Origin: Pseudomonas hunanensis
GTDB taxonomy: Bacteria; Pseudomonadota; Gammaproteobacteria; Pseudomonadales; Pseudomonadaceae
Assembly: GCF_013393325.1 (NCBI RefSeq)
Contig: NZ_QJRC01000073.1
Coordinates: 62,001-126,000, forward strand
DNA: 64,000 nt
Direction: 5' to 3'
The translations under genes were made by a program, and so were the position numbers. Below, in pieces: positions 26,822 to 34,615 of the stretch. Below the pieces are notes generated by a model. The model had not been told where the DNA came from. It was given only the letters and a program-made list of their open reading frames with translations, and ran no database searches. Positions within the stretch are counted from its first letter, which is position 1, and every line of letters begins with the position of its first letter.

Positions 26822-27160
26822 GTGAGCCAAGAACTGCAGATCATCGACCTGGTCGAGGGTGATGGCAAAGCCGCCGTCAAAGGCGCCCTGATCACCACCC
26901 AGTACACCGGCTGGCTGGCCGACGGCAGTGAGTTCGATTCGTCCTGGTCGCGCGGCAAGCCGTTCCAGTGCGTGATCGGCACTGGTCGGGTGATCAAGGG
27001 CTGGGATCAAGGCTTGATGGGTATGCGGGTTGGCGGCAAGCGCAAACTGCTAGTGCCGGCGCACCTGGGTTATGGCGAGCGCAGCGTGGGCTCGATCCCA
27101 CCGAATTCGGACCTGACCTTCGAGATCGAGCTGGTGGAAGTGCTGACGCGGGATGATTGA
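26822..27160 (+). CDS. FKBP-type peptidyl-prolyl isomerase
   Basis: This 112-residue single-domain FKBP has no signal peptide and is therefore cytoplasmic. Typical motifs are YTGWLADGSEFDSSWSRGKPF, VIGTGRVIKGWDQGLMGMRVG, RKLLVPAHLGYGER and IPPNSDLTFEIELVEV. GTG 26822 is chosen over GTG 26816 because GGAG at 26811 then sits 7 bases away. It folds or regulates unknown clients; the neighbours give no hint. Confidence 0.93.
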   Translation: MSQELQIIDLVEGDGKAAVKGALITTQYTGWLADGSEFDSSWSRGKPFQCVIGTGRVIKGWDQGLMGMRVGGKRKLLVPAHLGYGERSVGSIPPNSDLTFEIELVEVLTRDD

Positions 27161-27216
27161 GTGATCGTATTGCAACCCGAGGTTCTTGCACCTTACACAA
27201 TTGCGCAACACTTTTC

Positions 27217-27314
27217 CCCTAGCCTGGGCCTTGCCTAGGGAACGGCATCCACCTCCAGGGAGGAACCAAACGGGTTCAGGGCACTCTGACCCTCACTCGT
27301 TGCCAAGGATGGCA
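27217..27314 (+). other. run of short hairpins upstream of the phosphatase-like gene
   Basis: Successive potential stems lie at 27217-27240 (CCCTAG/CTAGGG), 27253-27262, 27264-27276 (AACC/GGTT), 27278-27293 (AGGG/CCCT) and 27301-27314 (TGCC/GGCA). They could form a structured leader; no known riboswitch class was recognised. Confidence 0.3.
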
Positions 27315-27393
27315 TTTACTACAAGGGCGCCCTGCGACTGGCCGGGCGATGTGGCGGGTAACTCCGATTTTTATGCCACACGAGCCTGCCTTG

Positions 27394-28056
27394 ATGAAGT
27401 TGCCAACATTCTTCCACCGTCGCCGTCACTTGCTGCTGAGCCTGGTGCTCACAGCCGTCGCTGTACCGTTGGCGCTGGAGGCTGTCGAAAGCCGGGCGCA
27501 ACCGGTGGATGGCACTCAAACCTTGGTGTTCCTGCGTCATGGCGAGAAGCCAGGTGAAGGGTTGGGCCAATTGAACTGCCAAGGCCTCAACCGTGCGCTG
27601 GACCTGGCAACCGTGCTGCCCGAACGCTTCGGCAAGGCTGACTACGTGTTTGCCGCCAACCCCTCACGGCATGTCGAAGAAGGCAGCAGGGACGAAAGCT
27701 ACAGCTATATCCGCCCGCTGATGACCATCACCCCCAGCGCCATTCGCCTCGGCTTGCCGGTGAACATCGACTACGGCGCCAACGACACCGATGAACTGGC
27801 CGAAGAGTTGCTGAGCGACAAATACCGCAATGCAACCGTCTACACCGCTTGGTCCCACGGCTACCTGCCAGAGCTGATCAACACCGTGGCGGGCAAGGCC
27901 CTGGGTGAAGAGCGGGTGATCACCGAGGATTGGAGCGGGGATGACTTCGACACCCTCTATGTACTGACCCTGACCTGGCACGACGGCAAGGCCAGCCTGC
28001 TCAGCCGTAACGTGCGCCAGGGCCTGAATGACGGTGCGCATAGCTGCCCGACCTGA
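27394..28056 (+). CDS. histidine phosphatase-family protein
   Basis: This protein of about 220 residues has an N-terminal signal-like segment (about 10-34: LLLSLVLTAVAVPLALEAVESRA). The phosphatase signature is FLRHGEKP (about 48-55); the second catalytic histidine is probably in YTAWSHGYLPELI. It is likely periplasmic or membrane-anchored. The substrate is unknown. The start is uncertain: ATG 27394 gives the cleanest signal peptide, while ATG 27373 is in frame 7 codons upstream; neither has a good ribosome binding site. Confidence 0.75.
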   Translation: MKLPTFFHRRRHLLLSLVLTAVAVPLALEAVESRAQPVDGTQTLVFLRHGEKPGEGLGQLNCQGLNRALDLATVLPERFGKADYVFAANPSRHVEEGSRDESYSYIRPLMTITPSAIRLGLPVNIDYGANDTDELAEELLSDKYRNATVYTAWSHGYLPELINTVAGKALGEERVITEDWSGDDFDTLYVLTLTWHDGKASLLSRNVRQGLNDGAHSCPT

Positions 28057-28100
28057 TCCGCTGGTACTGTTTGGCCAGGAAGCCGGAACAGGGATGAAGG

Positions 28101-29297
28101 ATGAAGCAGCGGGTAACGGTAATCGGTGGCGGGGTGGTTGGCCTGGCAACGGCCTACGCCCTTGTTCGTGACGGGTATTCGGTAGCGTTGATCGAGGCGC
28201 GCGACAGCCTGGCGTCGGCCACCAGTTTTGCCAATGGCGGGCAATTGTCCTATCGGTATGTGGCGCCACTGGCCGATGCCGGAGTGCCCTGGCAGGCACT
28301 GGGCTGGCTGCTGCAGGGCGAGTCGCCGCTGCGCCTGCGCTTGCGCCTTGACCCGGCGCAGTGGCGCTGGCTGCTGGCCTTTACCCTGGCTTGCCGGCGC
28401 AGCGTCAATCGCCGTAATGCCGGGCAACTGCTGGAGCTGGCGTTGCACAGCCAGGCCGTTCTGGGGCAATGGCGCGAGGCGCAGAACCTGGGCGACTTTG
28501 CCTGGCGGCGCAACGGCAAGCTGGTGGCTTTTCGCAGCGAGCGGGCCTTTGCCCATGGCCGAGCGCAGTTGACGGACCCTGCCAGCCAGCGGGTTTTGGC
28601 GGCAGTCGAGCTGCGCGCGCTGGAGCCTGCATTGGCGGGGGCACCGTTTGTCGGTGGCGTGTTCACAGCGGATGAAGAGGTGGGTGATTGCCACTTGTTC
28701 TGCCAGCGCCTGGAGGCCCTGTTACGCGCTTCGGGGCAATGCCGTGTTCTGCTTGGTCGGCCAGTGACGCAACTGGTGCGGTGCCAGGACCAGGTTGTAG
28801 CGCTACAACTGGGCGACGAGCAGATGGAGGTGGAGCAGTTGGTGCTATGCGCCGGGCATCGCGGCCCAGGCTTGGCACTACCGGGGGTGCATATACCGGT
28901 CTACCCGCTGAAGGGCTACAGCCTGACGGCACCGATCGGTGCCGGGCACCAAGCCCCGGAAGTGAGCCTTACCGATTATGAGCGCAAGATCGTCTACGCC
29001 CGCCTGGGGCAGCAGCTACGGGTAGCGGCGATGGTGGACATTGTCGGTTTTGACGAGTCGGTGGAAAAGCGCAGGTTGCAGAGCATGCGGCGGCTGGCAC
29101 TTGAGACGTTACCCAAGGCTGCGGATTATAACCAGGCGGTGGAGTGGGCCGGGATGCGGCCGGCGACACCGACCGGGGTGCCGATCATTGGCGGGACGGT
29201 GTATCGCAACTTGTGGCTGAACCTGGGGCATGGTGCGTTGGGGTTTACCTTGGCCTGTGGCAGTGCGCAGCGCCTGGTCGAAATGATGGGGCGATAG
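28101..29297 (+). CDS. DadA-like FAD-dependent oxidoreductase
   Basis: This 398-residue flavoprotein has the FAD-binding GGGVVGLATAYALVRDGYSVALIEA motif at its N-terminus and SFANGGQLSYRYVAPLADAGVP, characteristic of D-amino acid dehydrogenase small subunits (DadA). It ends with the FAD-contacting GMRPATPTGVPIIGG and LNLGHGALGFTLACGSAQRL. The predicted reaction is oxidative deamination of a D-amino acid with electron transfer to the respiratory chain. It is not next to an alanine racemase, so it is a DadA paralogue of unknown substrate. Confidence 0.85.
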   Translation: MKQRVTVIGGGVVGLATAYALVRDGYSVALIEARDSLASATSFANGGQLSYRYVAPLADAGVPWQALGWLLQGESPLRLRLRLDPAQWRWLLAFTLACRRSVNRRNAGQLLELALHSQAVLGQWREAQNLGDFAWRRNGKLVAFRSERAFAHGRAQLTDPASQRVLAAVELRALEPALAGAPFVGGVFTADEEVGDCHLFCQRLEALLRASGQCRVLLGRPVTQLVRCQDQVVALQLGDEQMEVEQLVLCAGHRGPGLALPGVHIPVYPLKGYSLTAPIGAGHQAPEVSLTDYERKIVYARLGQQLRVAAMVDIVGFDESVEKRRLQSMRRLALETLPKAADYNQAVEWAGMRPATPTGVPIIGGTVYRNLWLNLGHGALGFTLACGSAQRLVEMMGR

Positions 29298-29299
29298 TA

Positions 29300-29335
29300 C
29301 CGGCCCCCTCGCGGGCTTGCCCGCGAAGCGGCCGG
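29300..29335. repeat. P. putida-type REP hairpin
   Basis: The palindrome CCGGCC...CTCGCGGGC TTG CCCGCGAAGC...GGCCGG lies right after the DadA-like stop. The core is the REP motif common in P. putida. It sits between converging genes. Confidence 0.75.
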
Positions 29336-29352
29336 CACAGGGAAATACTGGA

Positions 29353-30081
29353 TCAGCGGCCGAAGCGCATCGGCCAACCCAGCACCTTTTTCGCGCGCGG
29401 CGTGGCATAGGTGCGTACCTTGGAAGTACTCAACCCCATGCGCACCAGCGATTCGGCAATGGTTACCGCTGCGCTCACACCATCCACCACGGGCACACCG
29501 GTGCGCTGGCGAATCTGCTCGTCCAGCCCGGCCATGCCGCCGCAACCCAGGCAGATCACTTCGGCCTTGTCGTCACGCACGGCCCGTTCGGCCTGCTCGA
29601 CAATCGCCTCCACGGCCCGCTGTGGGTCGGCCTCCAGTTCCAGTACCGCCAGCCCGCTGGCACGCACCGAGGCGCAGCGCTCGTAAAGGCCGGACAGCTT
29701 CAGGCGGTCCTCGATCAGCGGTACGGTGCGGTCCAGCGTGGTTACAACCGAATAAGCATGGCCCAGGTACATTGCTGTGCTGGCGGCAGCATCGGTAATG
29801 TCCACCACCGGCACGTTGAGCAGCTCCTGCAGGCCTTCGCGGCCGTGTTCGCCATAACCCGCCTGGATCACGGCGTCATAGGGGCCTTCGAAGGCCAATA
29901 CTCGGTCCATCACCGCGATTGCAGCCAGGTAGCTTTCGAAATTGCCCTCCACCGACTCGGCACCAAACCAAGGTGTGAGGCCGATTATTTCGGTGCCGGG
30001 CGCAGCCACCGCACGGGCCTGCTCGGCAATGGCGTCGGTGATGGCTTCGGTGGTGTTGACGTTGGCGATCAGAATACGCAT
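29353..30081 (-). CDS. hydantoin/allantoin racemase-family protein
   Basis: This 242-residue Asp/Glu racemase-superfamily protein is of the hydantoin racemase branch (MRILIANVNTTEAIT, VEGNFESYLAAIAVMDRVL, VICLGCGGMAGLDEQI). Neighbouring permease and purine genes suggest allantoin as substrate, interconverting its enantiomers for PuuE. The second catalytic cysteine is present (C180), but the residue aligned with the first is glycine (G75 in DAVIQAGYGEHG), so two-base racemisation is doubtful. It lies 16 bases behind the NCS1 permease and is probably co-transcribed with it. Confidence 0.82.
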   Translation of the reverse strand: MRILIANVNTTEAITDAIAEQARAVAAPGTEIIGLTPWFGAESVEGNFESYLAAIAVMDRVLAFEGPYDAVIQAGYGEHGREGLQELLNVPVVDITDAAASTAMYLGHAYSVVTTLDRTVPLIEDRLKLSGLYERCASVRASGLAVLELEADPQRAVEAIVEQAERAVRDDKAEVICLGCGGMAGLDEQIRQRTGVPVVDGVSAAVTIAESLVRMGLSTSKVRTYATPRAKKVLGWPMRFGR

Positions 30082-30097
30082 GGGCTGTCTTCCTTGA

Positions 30098-31630
30098 TTA
30101 ATGGCTGCTGTGGTCGACGGCGATGCACTCGCCGCTGACGTCGTGGTATTGGCGGTTGCGGGGTGCGATCAGCAGGTACAGGGCAGCGGCGATACCGGCG
30201 CCGATCAACCAGGAGAACGGCGCCACGCTCTGGAAGTTGGGGACCAGGGCCAGGACGATGGCCAGCAGCGCAGCCGGCACGAAGGCGGCCACGGCGCGCA
30301 GGTTGATGCCTTTGCTGTAGTGATAGGCGCCGGCCGGGTCTTCGCTGTACAGCTGTGGCACGTTGATGCAGCCTTTGCGCAGCAACCAGTAGTCGGACAT
30401 GATCACCCCGTACAGCGGGCCGAGCAGGGCGCCCAGGCCCGACAGGAAGTACACGATCACCAACGGGCTGTTGTACAGGTTCCACGGCAGGATCAGCACC
30501 GCCAACGTGGCGCTGATCAGCCCGGCACGGCGGAAGTTCAGGTGGCGCGGCGCCAGGTTGCTGAGCACGAAGGCTGGTGCGACAAAGTTGGCCATGATGT
30601 TCACCGCCACGGTGACGATCAGGAAGGCCAGGCAGCCGAGCACCAAAAATGGCGTGCTGGGGATGGCGGCGACGATCTGCGTCGGGCTGTCGATGATTTG
30701 GCCGTTGATCTGGAACTGCGCACCGCATAGCACCACGGTGATCACGGCGAACACCAGGATGTTCACCGGCAGGCCCCAGAAGTTGCCGACGCGGATGGTC
30801 TTGCGGCACGGCGAGGAGCGGGCGAAGTCACAGAAGTTCAGCACCAAAGTGCCGTAGATCGCCAGCCACAGCGCGCCGCCGGCAAAAATGTTGCGCCACA
30901 TCTCGTAGCCAGTCAGCGGCGCAGCCACCGACCAGGCAATGCGGGCATCGGCCTTGAAGTACATGAACACCGCCAGGGCGGCGACGGTCAGCAGGATCAC
31001 CGGGCCGGCAAAGGCCTCGTAGCGGCGCACCATCTCCATGCCGTAGGCCAGGATGACCAGTTGCACCAGCCAGATCGATACGAAGCACACCCAGCCCAGG
31101 CTCGACAGGCCGAGGATGCTGTCGTGGTCGTATGCCGCCATTTGTGGCCACACGGCGGTAAGCAGTACCCGCAGCACCACCGAGGCCAGGTAGGTCTGGA
31201 TGCCGAACCAGGCAATGGCGATGACGGCGCGGATCAGCGCCGGGATCTGCGCGCCGTGGATACCGAAGGCAATGCGGCTGATGACCGGGAACGGCACCCC
31301 GGTTTTCTGCCCCATGTAGCCGGACAGGTTCATGAAGAAATACACCAGGGCCGCACCGATGGCCAACGACAAGAGAATTTGCCAGCCACCCAGGCCGAGG
31401 GCGAACAAGCCCATGGCGAACGAGTAGTTGGCGATATTGTGCACATCGTTTGTCCACAGCGCGAAGATGCTGTAGCCGCCCCAGCGACGGCCTTCGATAC
31501 GTGTTGGCGCGAGGTCGCGGTTATGCAGGCGCGGGCTCAGGGCAAGTTCCGGCGCGTTGCCGGTGAGGGTGGTGTTGGGGTGGGTGCTGGCGACGGATAG
31601 TTCAGGGGCAAGGTCGAGGCTGCTACTCAT
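30098..31630 (-). CDS. NCS1-family permease, probably allantoin/hydantoin uptake
   Basis: This 510-residue, roughly 12-helix transporter has NCS1 features: RRWGGYSIFALWTNDVHNIANYSFAMGL, the Gln-Thr pair in WFGIQTYLAS, and NILVFAVITVV. The family carries allantoin, hydantoins, uracil or cytosine. The adjacent racemase and shared operators with purine genes favour allantoin or a hydantoin. ATG 31630 follows CAGGAG; upstream in-frame codons were rejected. The promoter region holds both a GntR-type operator and RutR-like boxes. Confidence 0.88.
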   Translation of the reverse strand: MSSSLDLAPELSVASTHPNTTLTGNAPELALSPRLHNRDLAPTRIEGRRWGGYSIFALWTNDVHNIANYSFAMGLFALGLGGWQILLSLAIGAALVYFFMNLSGYMGQKTGVPFPVISRIAFGIHGAQIPALIRAVIAIAWFGIQTYLASVVLRVLLTAVWPQMAAYDHDSILGLSSLGWVCFVSIWLVQLVILAYGMEMVRRYEAFAGPVILLTVAALAVFMYFKADARIAWSVAAPLTGYEMWRNIFAGGALWLAIYGTLVLNFCDFARSSPCRKTIRVGNFWGLPVNILVFAVITVVLCGAQFQINGQIIDSPTQIVAAIPSTPFLVLGCLAFLIVTVAVNIMANFVAPAFVLSNLAPRHLNFRRAGLISATLAVLILPWNLYNSPLVIVYFLSGLGALLGPLYGVIMSDYWLLRKGCINVPQLYSEDPAGAYHYSKGINLRAVAAFVPAALLAIVLALVPNFQSVAPFSWLIGAGIAAALYLLIAPRNRQYHDVSGECIAVDHSSH

Positions 31631-31785
31631 TCCGGCGGGCTCCTGATGCACTTGGACTGCGATGAGCGGGCATGCGCACGGGCTCGCCATCTCGTCAGTG
31701 CAGTGTTGGCATCAAAGGGTTCTGGGCGCGGCGGCCGACATTGGGTCGGCGTCGCGGGTTCTTGTGTATTTATGTTTTGTTTAGG

Positions 31786-31795
31786 TTGTATACAA
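31786..31795. promoter_or_regulatory. GntR-type operator TTGTATACAA (permease)
   Basis: A perfect 10-base palindrome 156 bases upstream of the permease start. Degenerate copies flank it at 31762 and 31801. It is identical to sites before gcl and puuE. Confidence 0.7.
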
Positions 31796-31908
31796 AACAC
31801 GAATACACAAAAGCCATTTCTATGCCAAGGAGTATTCAACTTTCTTCTGCCCAGCATTCTGAAACTATCTTGTTGAAAGATAAGTTAATGAAATGCTGAC
31901 GTTATAAG

Positions 31909-31966
31909 TTGACCAAATGAACAGGTTTAATTTTTTAGTGCAAAAGTTAGTTGATCATTTGGTCAA
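31909..31966. promoter_or_regulatory. paired RutR-like boxes
   Basis: TTGACCAAATGA (31909-31920) and its exact reverse complement TCATTTGGTCAA (31955-31966) lie 34 bases apart. Read on the minus strand, 31951-31966 is TTGACCAAATGATCAA, one mismatch from the E. coli RutR consensus TTGACCA-NN-TGGTCAA. The other box has three mismatches. A RutR homologue is encoded at 48058-48669. Confidence 0.6.
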
Positions 31967-32047
31967 AATTTTTGGCGGGAAGTGTGTAACGTATTGGGGC
32001 GTTACCGAGGGTAAGTGCACACAAAAATGGCACTTATGGTGACGTTT

Positions 32048-32057
32048 TTGTGTACAA
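32048..32057. promoter_or_regulatory. GntR-type operator TTGTGTACAA (distal)
   Basis: The operator is embedded in TTTTTGTGTACAAAAA, 418 bases upstream of the permease start and 71 bases past the stop of the Lrp-family gene. It is the same variant as before hiuH and the AzgA permease. Confidence 0.55.
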
Positions 32058-32127
32058 AAAATAGTCAGCTTTTCCTGCGCGGGCCTCTTCACGAGGACGC
32101 TTGCGAAAAGGCCCGTGCAAGAGAAAA

Positions 32128-32565
32128 TCAATCCATCGGCGGCAACCGCCGCTTCACCGGGCTTTTCTTGATGATGGCGGTATTGGTTTCGGCCAGCACA
32201 TTGATACGGTCGAGCAGGGTGTCCAGTTGTTCCATCGAGCGCACATGCAGCCGGGCAATGAAACAGTCCTCACCCGTGACTTTGTCGCACTCGGTGAACT
32301 CAGGGATGGCAATGATCTGCCGCTCCACCTCGTGCAACTGCCCCGGCAGCGGGCGGATGCGCACGATGGCCTGCAACTGGTAACCAAAGGCGCGTGGGTC
32401 GACCTCCACGGTGTAGCCGCGCAGCACACCACGCTCCTCCAGGCGGCGCAGGCGTTCGCTGACGCTGGGCGCGGACAGCCCGCTGACCTGCGCCAGCGCT
32501 TTGAGCGAGCGGCGTGAGTCCTCCATCAGTGCATTGATCAGTAGTTGGTCGATGGCATCGGTCAT
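32128..32565 (-). CDS. Lrp/AsnC-family transcriptional regulator
   Basis: This 145-residue regulator has an N-terminal helix-turn-helix (MTDAIDQLLINALMEDSRRSLKALAQVSGLSAPSVSERLRRLEERG) and a C-terminal RAM ligand-binding domain (about 65-135). It is divergent from the EamA exporter at 32699 with 133 bases between, so it probably controls that exporter in response to an amino acid. ATG 32565 gives the normal family length; the longer open frame upstream runs through the divergent gene and is not coding. Confidence 0.92.
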   Translation of the reverse strand: MTDAIDQLLINALMEDSRRSLKALAQVSGLSAPSVSERLRRLEERGVLRGYTVEVDPRAFGYQLQAIVRIRPLPGQLHEVERQIIAIPEFTECDKVTGEDCFIARLHVRSMEQLDTLLDRINVLAETNTAIIKKSPVKRRLPPMD

Positions 32566-32698
32566 GCTCGCCTCATCAGGTAATTCACGATATTTGCCTT
32601 GATAGTAAAGGCATGACTGCAGATCTGCCTTGGTTAACCGCTGGAAGGTCAGGCTGCAACCTTTGCATACTGTTGCCATCGTCAACAGGAGGTGTGAG

Positions 32699-33595
32699 AT
32701 GGACAGTTCATTGCGCCGTGGCTCGCTGGAAATGGTCGCTGCCATGCTGATTTCCGGGACCATCGGCTGGTTCGTGCTGGTGTCTGGCCTACCGGTGCTG
32801 GATGTGGTGTTCTGGCGCTGCGTGTTCGGTGCCGTGACCTTGCTGGCGATTTGCGCCGCATTTGGGCTTCTACGGCCGGGAGTGATCAGCCGCACGGCAT
32901 TCTTGCTGGCGATTGCCAGTGGGGTGGCCATTGTCGGCAACTGGCTGTTGTTGTTCGCCTCGTACTCGCGGGCATCGATTGCCATTGGTACGGCGGTGTA
33001 CAACGTGCAGCCGTTCATGCTGGTGGGCCTGGCGGCACTGTTTTTGGGCGAGAAAATCACCTTGGCCAAGGTGACCTGGCTGAGCGTGGCGTTCCTCGGC
33101 ATGCTGGCCATCGTCAGTGCACATGGGGCGGGGCAGGGCAGTGGCGAGGATTATTTGCTCGGGATTGCCCTGGCGCTGGGGGCAGCGTTGTTGTATGCAA
33201 TCGCTGCGTTGATCATCAAGCGCCTGAGTGGCACGCCCCCGCACCTGATCGCGTTGATTCAGGTAGCCACGGGTGCGCTGCTGCTGGCGCCGTGGGTCAA
33301 GCTTGGCGGCTTGCCGGGTGAAGTGCCGGCGCTGGCCAGCCTGCTGACGCTGGGCATGGTGCATACCGGCCTGATGTATGTGCTGCTGTACAGTGCCATA
33401 CAGCGTTTGCCCACGGCGTTGACCGGTGCGCTGTCGTTCATTTACCCGATTGCGGCGATTCTGGTGGACTGGGTGGCGTTCGGGCACCGCCTGGCGCCGT
33501 TGCAGTGGCTGGGGGTGGGGTTGATCTTGCTGGCGGCGGCGGGAATGCAGCAGGGGTGGTGGTTCCGACCGGCGCGGGTTGCCGTCAAAAGTTGA
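32699..33595 (+). CDS. EamA/DMT-family transporter
   Basis: This 298-residue membrane protein has ten predicted helices in two EamA repeats (about 12-140 and 155-290), probably an exporter of amino acids or related metabolites. AGGAGG lies about 6 bases before ATG 32699. It is divergent from the Lrp-family regulator, which suggests induction by its substrate. It is not closely similar to the other EamA protein at 25842. Confidence 0.88.
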   Translation: MDSSLRRGSLEMVAAMLISGTIGWFVLVSGLPVLDVVFWRCVFGAVTLLAICAAFGLLRPGVISRTAFLLAIASGVAIVGNWLLLFASYSRASIAIGTAVYNVQPFMLVGLAALFLGEKITLAKVTWLSVAFLGMLAIVSAHGAGQGSGEDYLLGIALALGAALLYAIAALIIKRLSGTPPHLIALIQVATGALLLAPWVKLGGLPGEVPALASLLTLGMVHTGLMYVLLYSAIQRLPTALTGALSFIYPIAAILVDWVAFGHRLAPLQWLGVGLILLAAAGMQQGWWFRPARVAVKS

Positions 33596-33630
33596 GGTAG
33601 AATGCCGCTTTTGTCAGCCTGCGACCCACC

Positions 33631-34557
33631 ATGACTTCGCCGATCCACATCCTTGAAAAGCACCTGCTCGCCGCCCTCGACCCTGCCCCGCAGGAAACCC
33701 GCCGCCTGTTCCACGGCCGTGGGCGCTGCTGGGCGGGCCTGGAGCAGGTCACCGTCGACTGGCTGCAAGGCGTGCTGTCGGTTGCCCTGTTCCGCGAGCC
33801 GTCCGAGGGCCAGCTGGCCGAGCTGGAGGCCATGTTGCGCACGTTGGCTGAGCGCCCGCAATGGACCGGCCAGGCGATCATCATCCAGCACCGCTACCTG
33901 CCCGACAGCCCGGGCCAGTGGCTGGTGGGCGAGCCGTGCCAGCAGCGTGAGGTGGTCGAGGACGGCCTGAGCTACCTGCTGGACCTGGGCGTGCGGCAGA
34001 ACAACGGCCTGTTCCTCGACATGCGCTACGGCAGGCGCTGGGTGCGTGAGCAGGCGGCGGGCAAGCGCGTGCTGAACTTGTTCGCCTATACCTGCGGTTT
34101 CTCGGTGGCAGCGATTGCCGGTGGCGCCGAGCAGGTGGTGAACCTGGACATGGCCAAATCGGCCCTGTCACGTGGCCGGGACAACCACCGCCTCAATGGC
34201 CACGAGGCATCGCGGGTGGCGTACCTGGGCCATGAGCTGTTCAAGTCGTGGGGCAAGGTGCGCAAGTACGGGCCGTATGACCTGATCATCATCGACCCGC
34301 CAACCTTTCAGCGTGGCAGCTTCGTGTTGACCCAGGACTACGCGAAGATCCTGCGGCGTTTGCCGGAGTTGCTGACTGAGGGCGGCACGGTGCTGGCGTG
34401 TGTGAATGATCCGGGCATCGGGCCGGAGTTTCTCATTGAAGGGATGGCGGAGCAGGCGCCGACGCTTGCGTTTGTCGAGCGGCTGGAGAACCCGCCGGAG
34501 TTCCCGGATGTGGACCCGGCCGGGGGGCTCAAGGCCTTGGTGTTCCGTAAAGTTTGA
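33631..34557 (+). CDS. class I SAM-dependent methyltransferase, rRNA-MTase-like
   Basis: This 308-residue protein has a C-terminal Rossmann methyltransferase domain with the AdoMet motif VLNLFAYTCGFSVAA (about 151-165), acidic NLDMAKSALSRGR and catalytic DLIIIDPPTFQRG. The arrangement resembles RlmI/RlmK-type 23S rRNA methyltransferases, though the N-terminal part (about 1-100) is not a clear PUA domain. The RNA target is unknown. It follows the EamA gene by 35 bases. ATG 33631 lies after TGCGACCC without a strong ribosome binding site. Confidence 0.82.
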   Translation: MTSPIHILEKHLLAALDPAPQETRRLFHGRGRCWAGLEQVTVDWLQGVLSVALFREPSEGQLAELEAMLRTLAERPQWTGQAIIIQHRYLPDSPGQWLVGEPCQQREVVEDGLSYLLDLGVRQNNGLFLDMRYGRRWVREQAAGKRVLNLFAYTCGFSVAAIAGGAEQVVNLDMAKSALSRGRDNHRLNGHEASRVAYLGHELFKSWGKVRKYGPYDLIIIDPPTFQRGSFVLTQDYAKILRRLPELLTEGGTVLACVNDPGIGPEFLIEGMAEQAPTLAFVERLENPPEFPDVDPAGGLKALVFRKV

Positions 34558-34568
34558 TGTTGCCCTTG

Positions 34569-34604
34569 CTGGGCTCTTCGCGGTTTTACCCGCGAAGAGC
34601 CCAG
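34569..34604. repeat. REP hairpin, 15-bp perfect stem
   Basis: Arms 34569-34583 and 34590-34604 around TTTTAC share the P. putida TTCGCGG...CCGCGAA core. It lies between the convergent methyltransferase and MscS genes and could terminate both. Confidence 0.8.
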
Positions 34605-34615
34605 TACAGGCGGCA

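Larger units (their letters stand above)
31631..32127. other. 497-base regulatory region upstream of the NCS1 permease
   Basis: This AT-rich region between the permease (minus) and the end of the Lrp-family gene (minus) has no credible gene. It contains TTGTATACAA (31786-31795) flanked by the inverted repeat TTGTGTATT/AATACACAA (31762-31770 and 31802-31810). Further upstream are two RutR-like boxes (31909-31924 and 31951-31966) and TTGTGTACAA (32048-32057) embedded in T and A runs. Confidence 0.6.
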
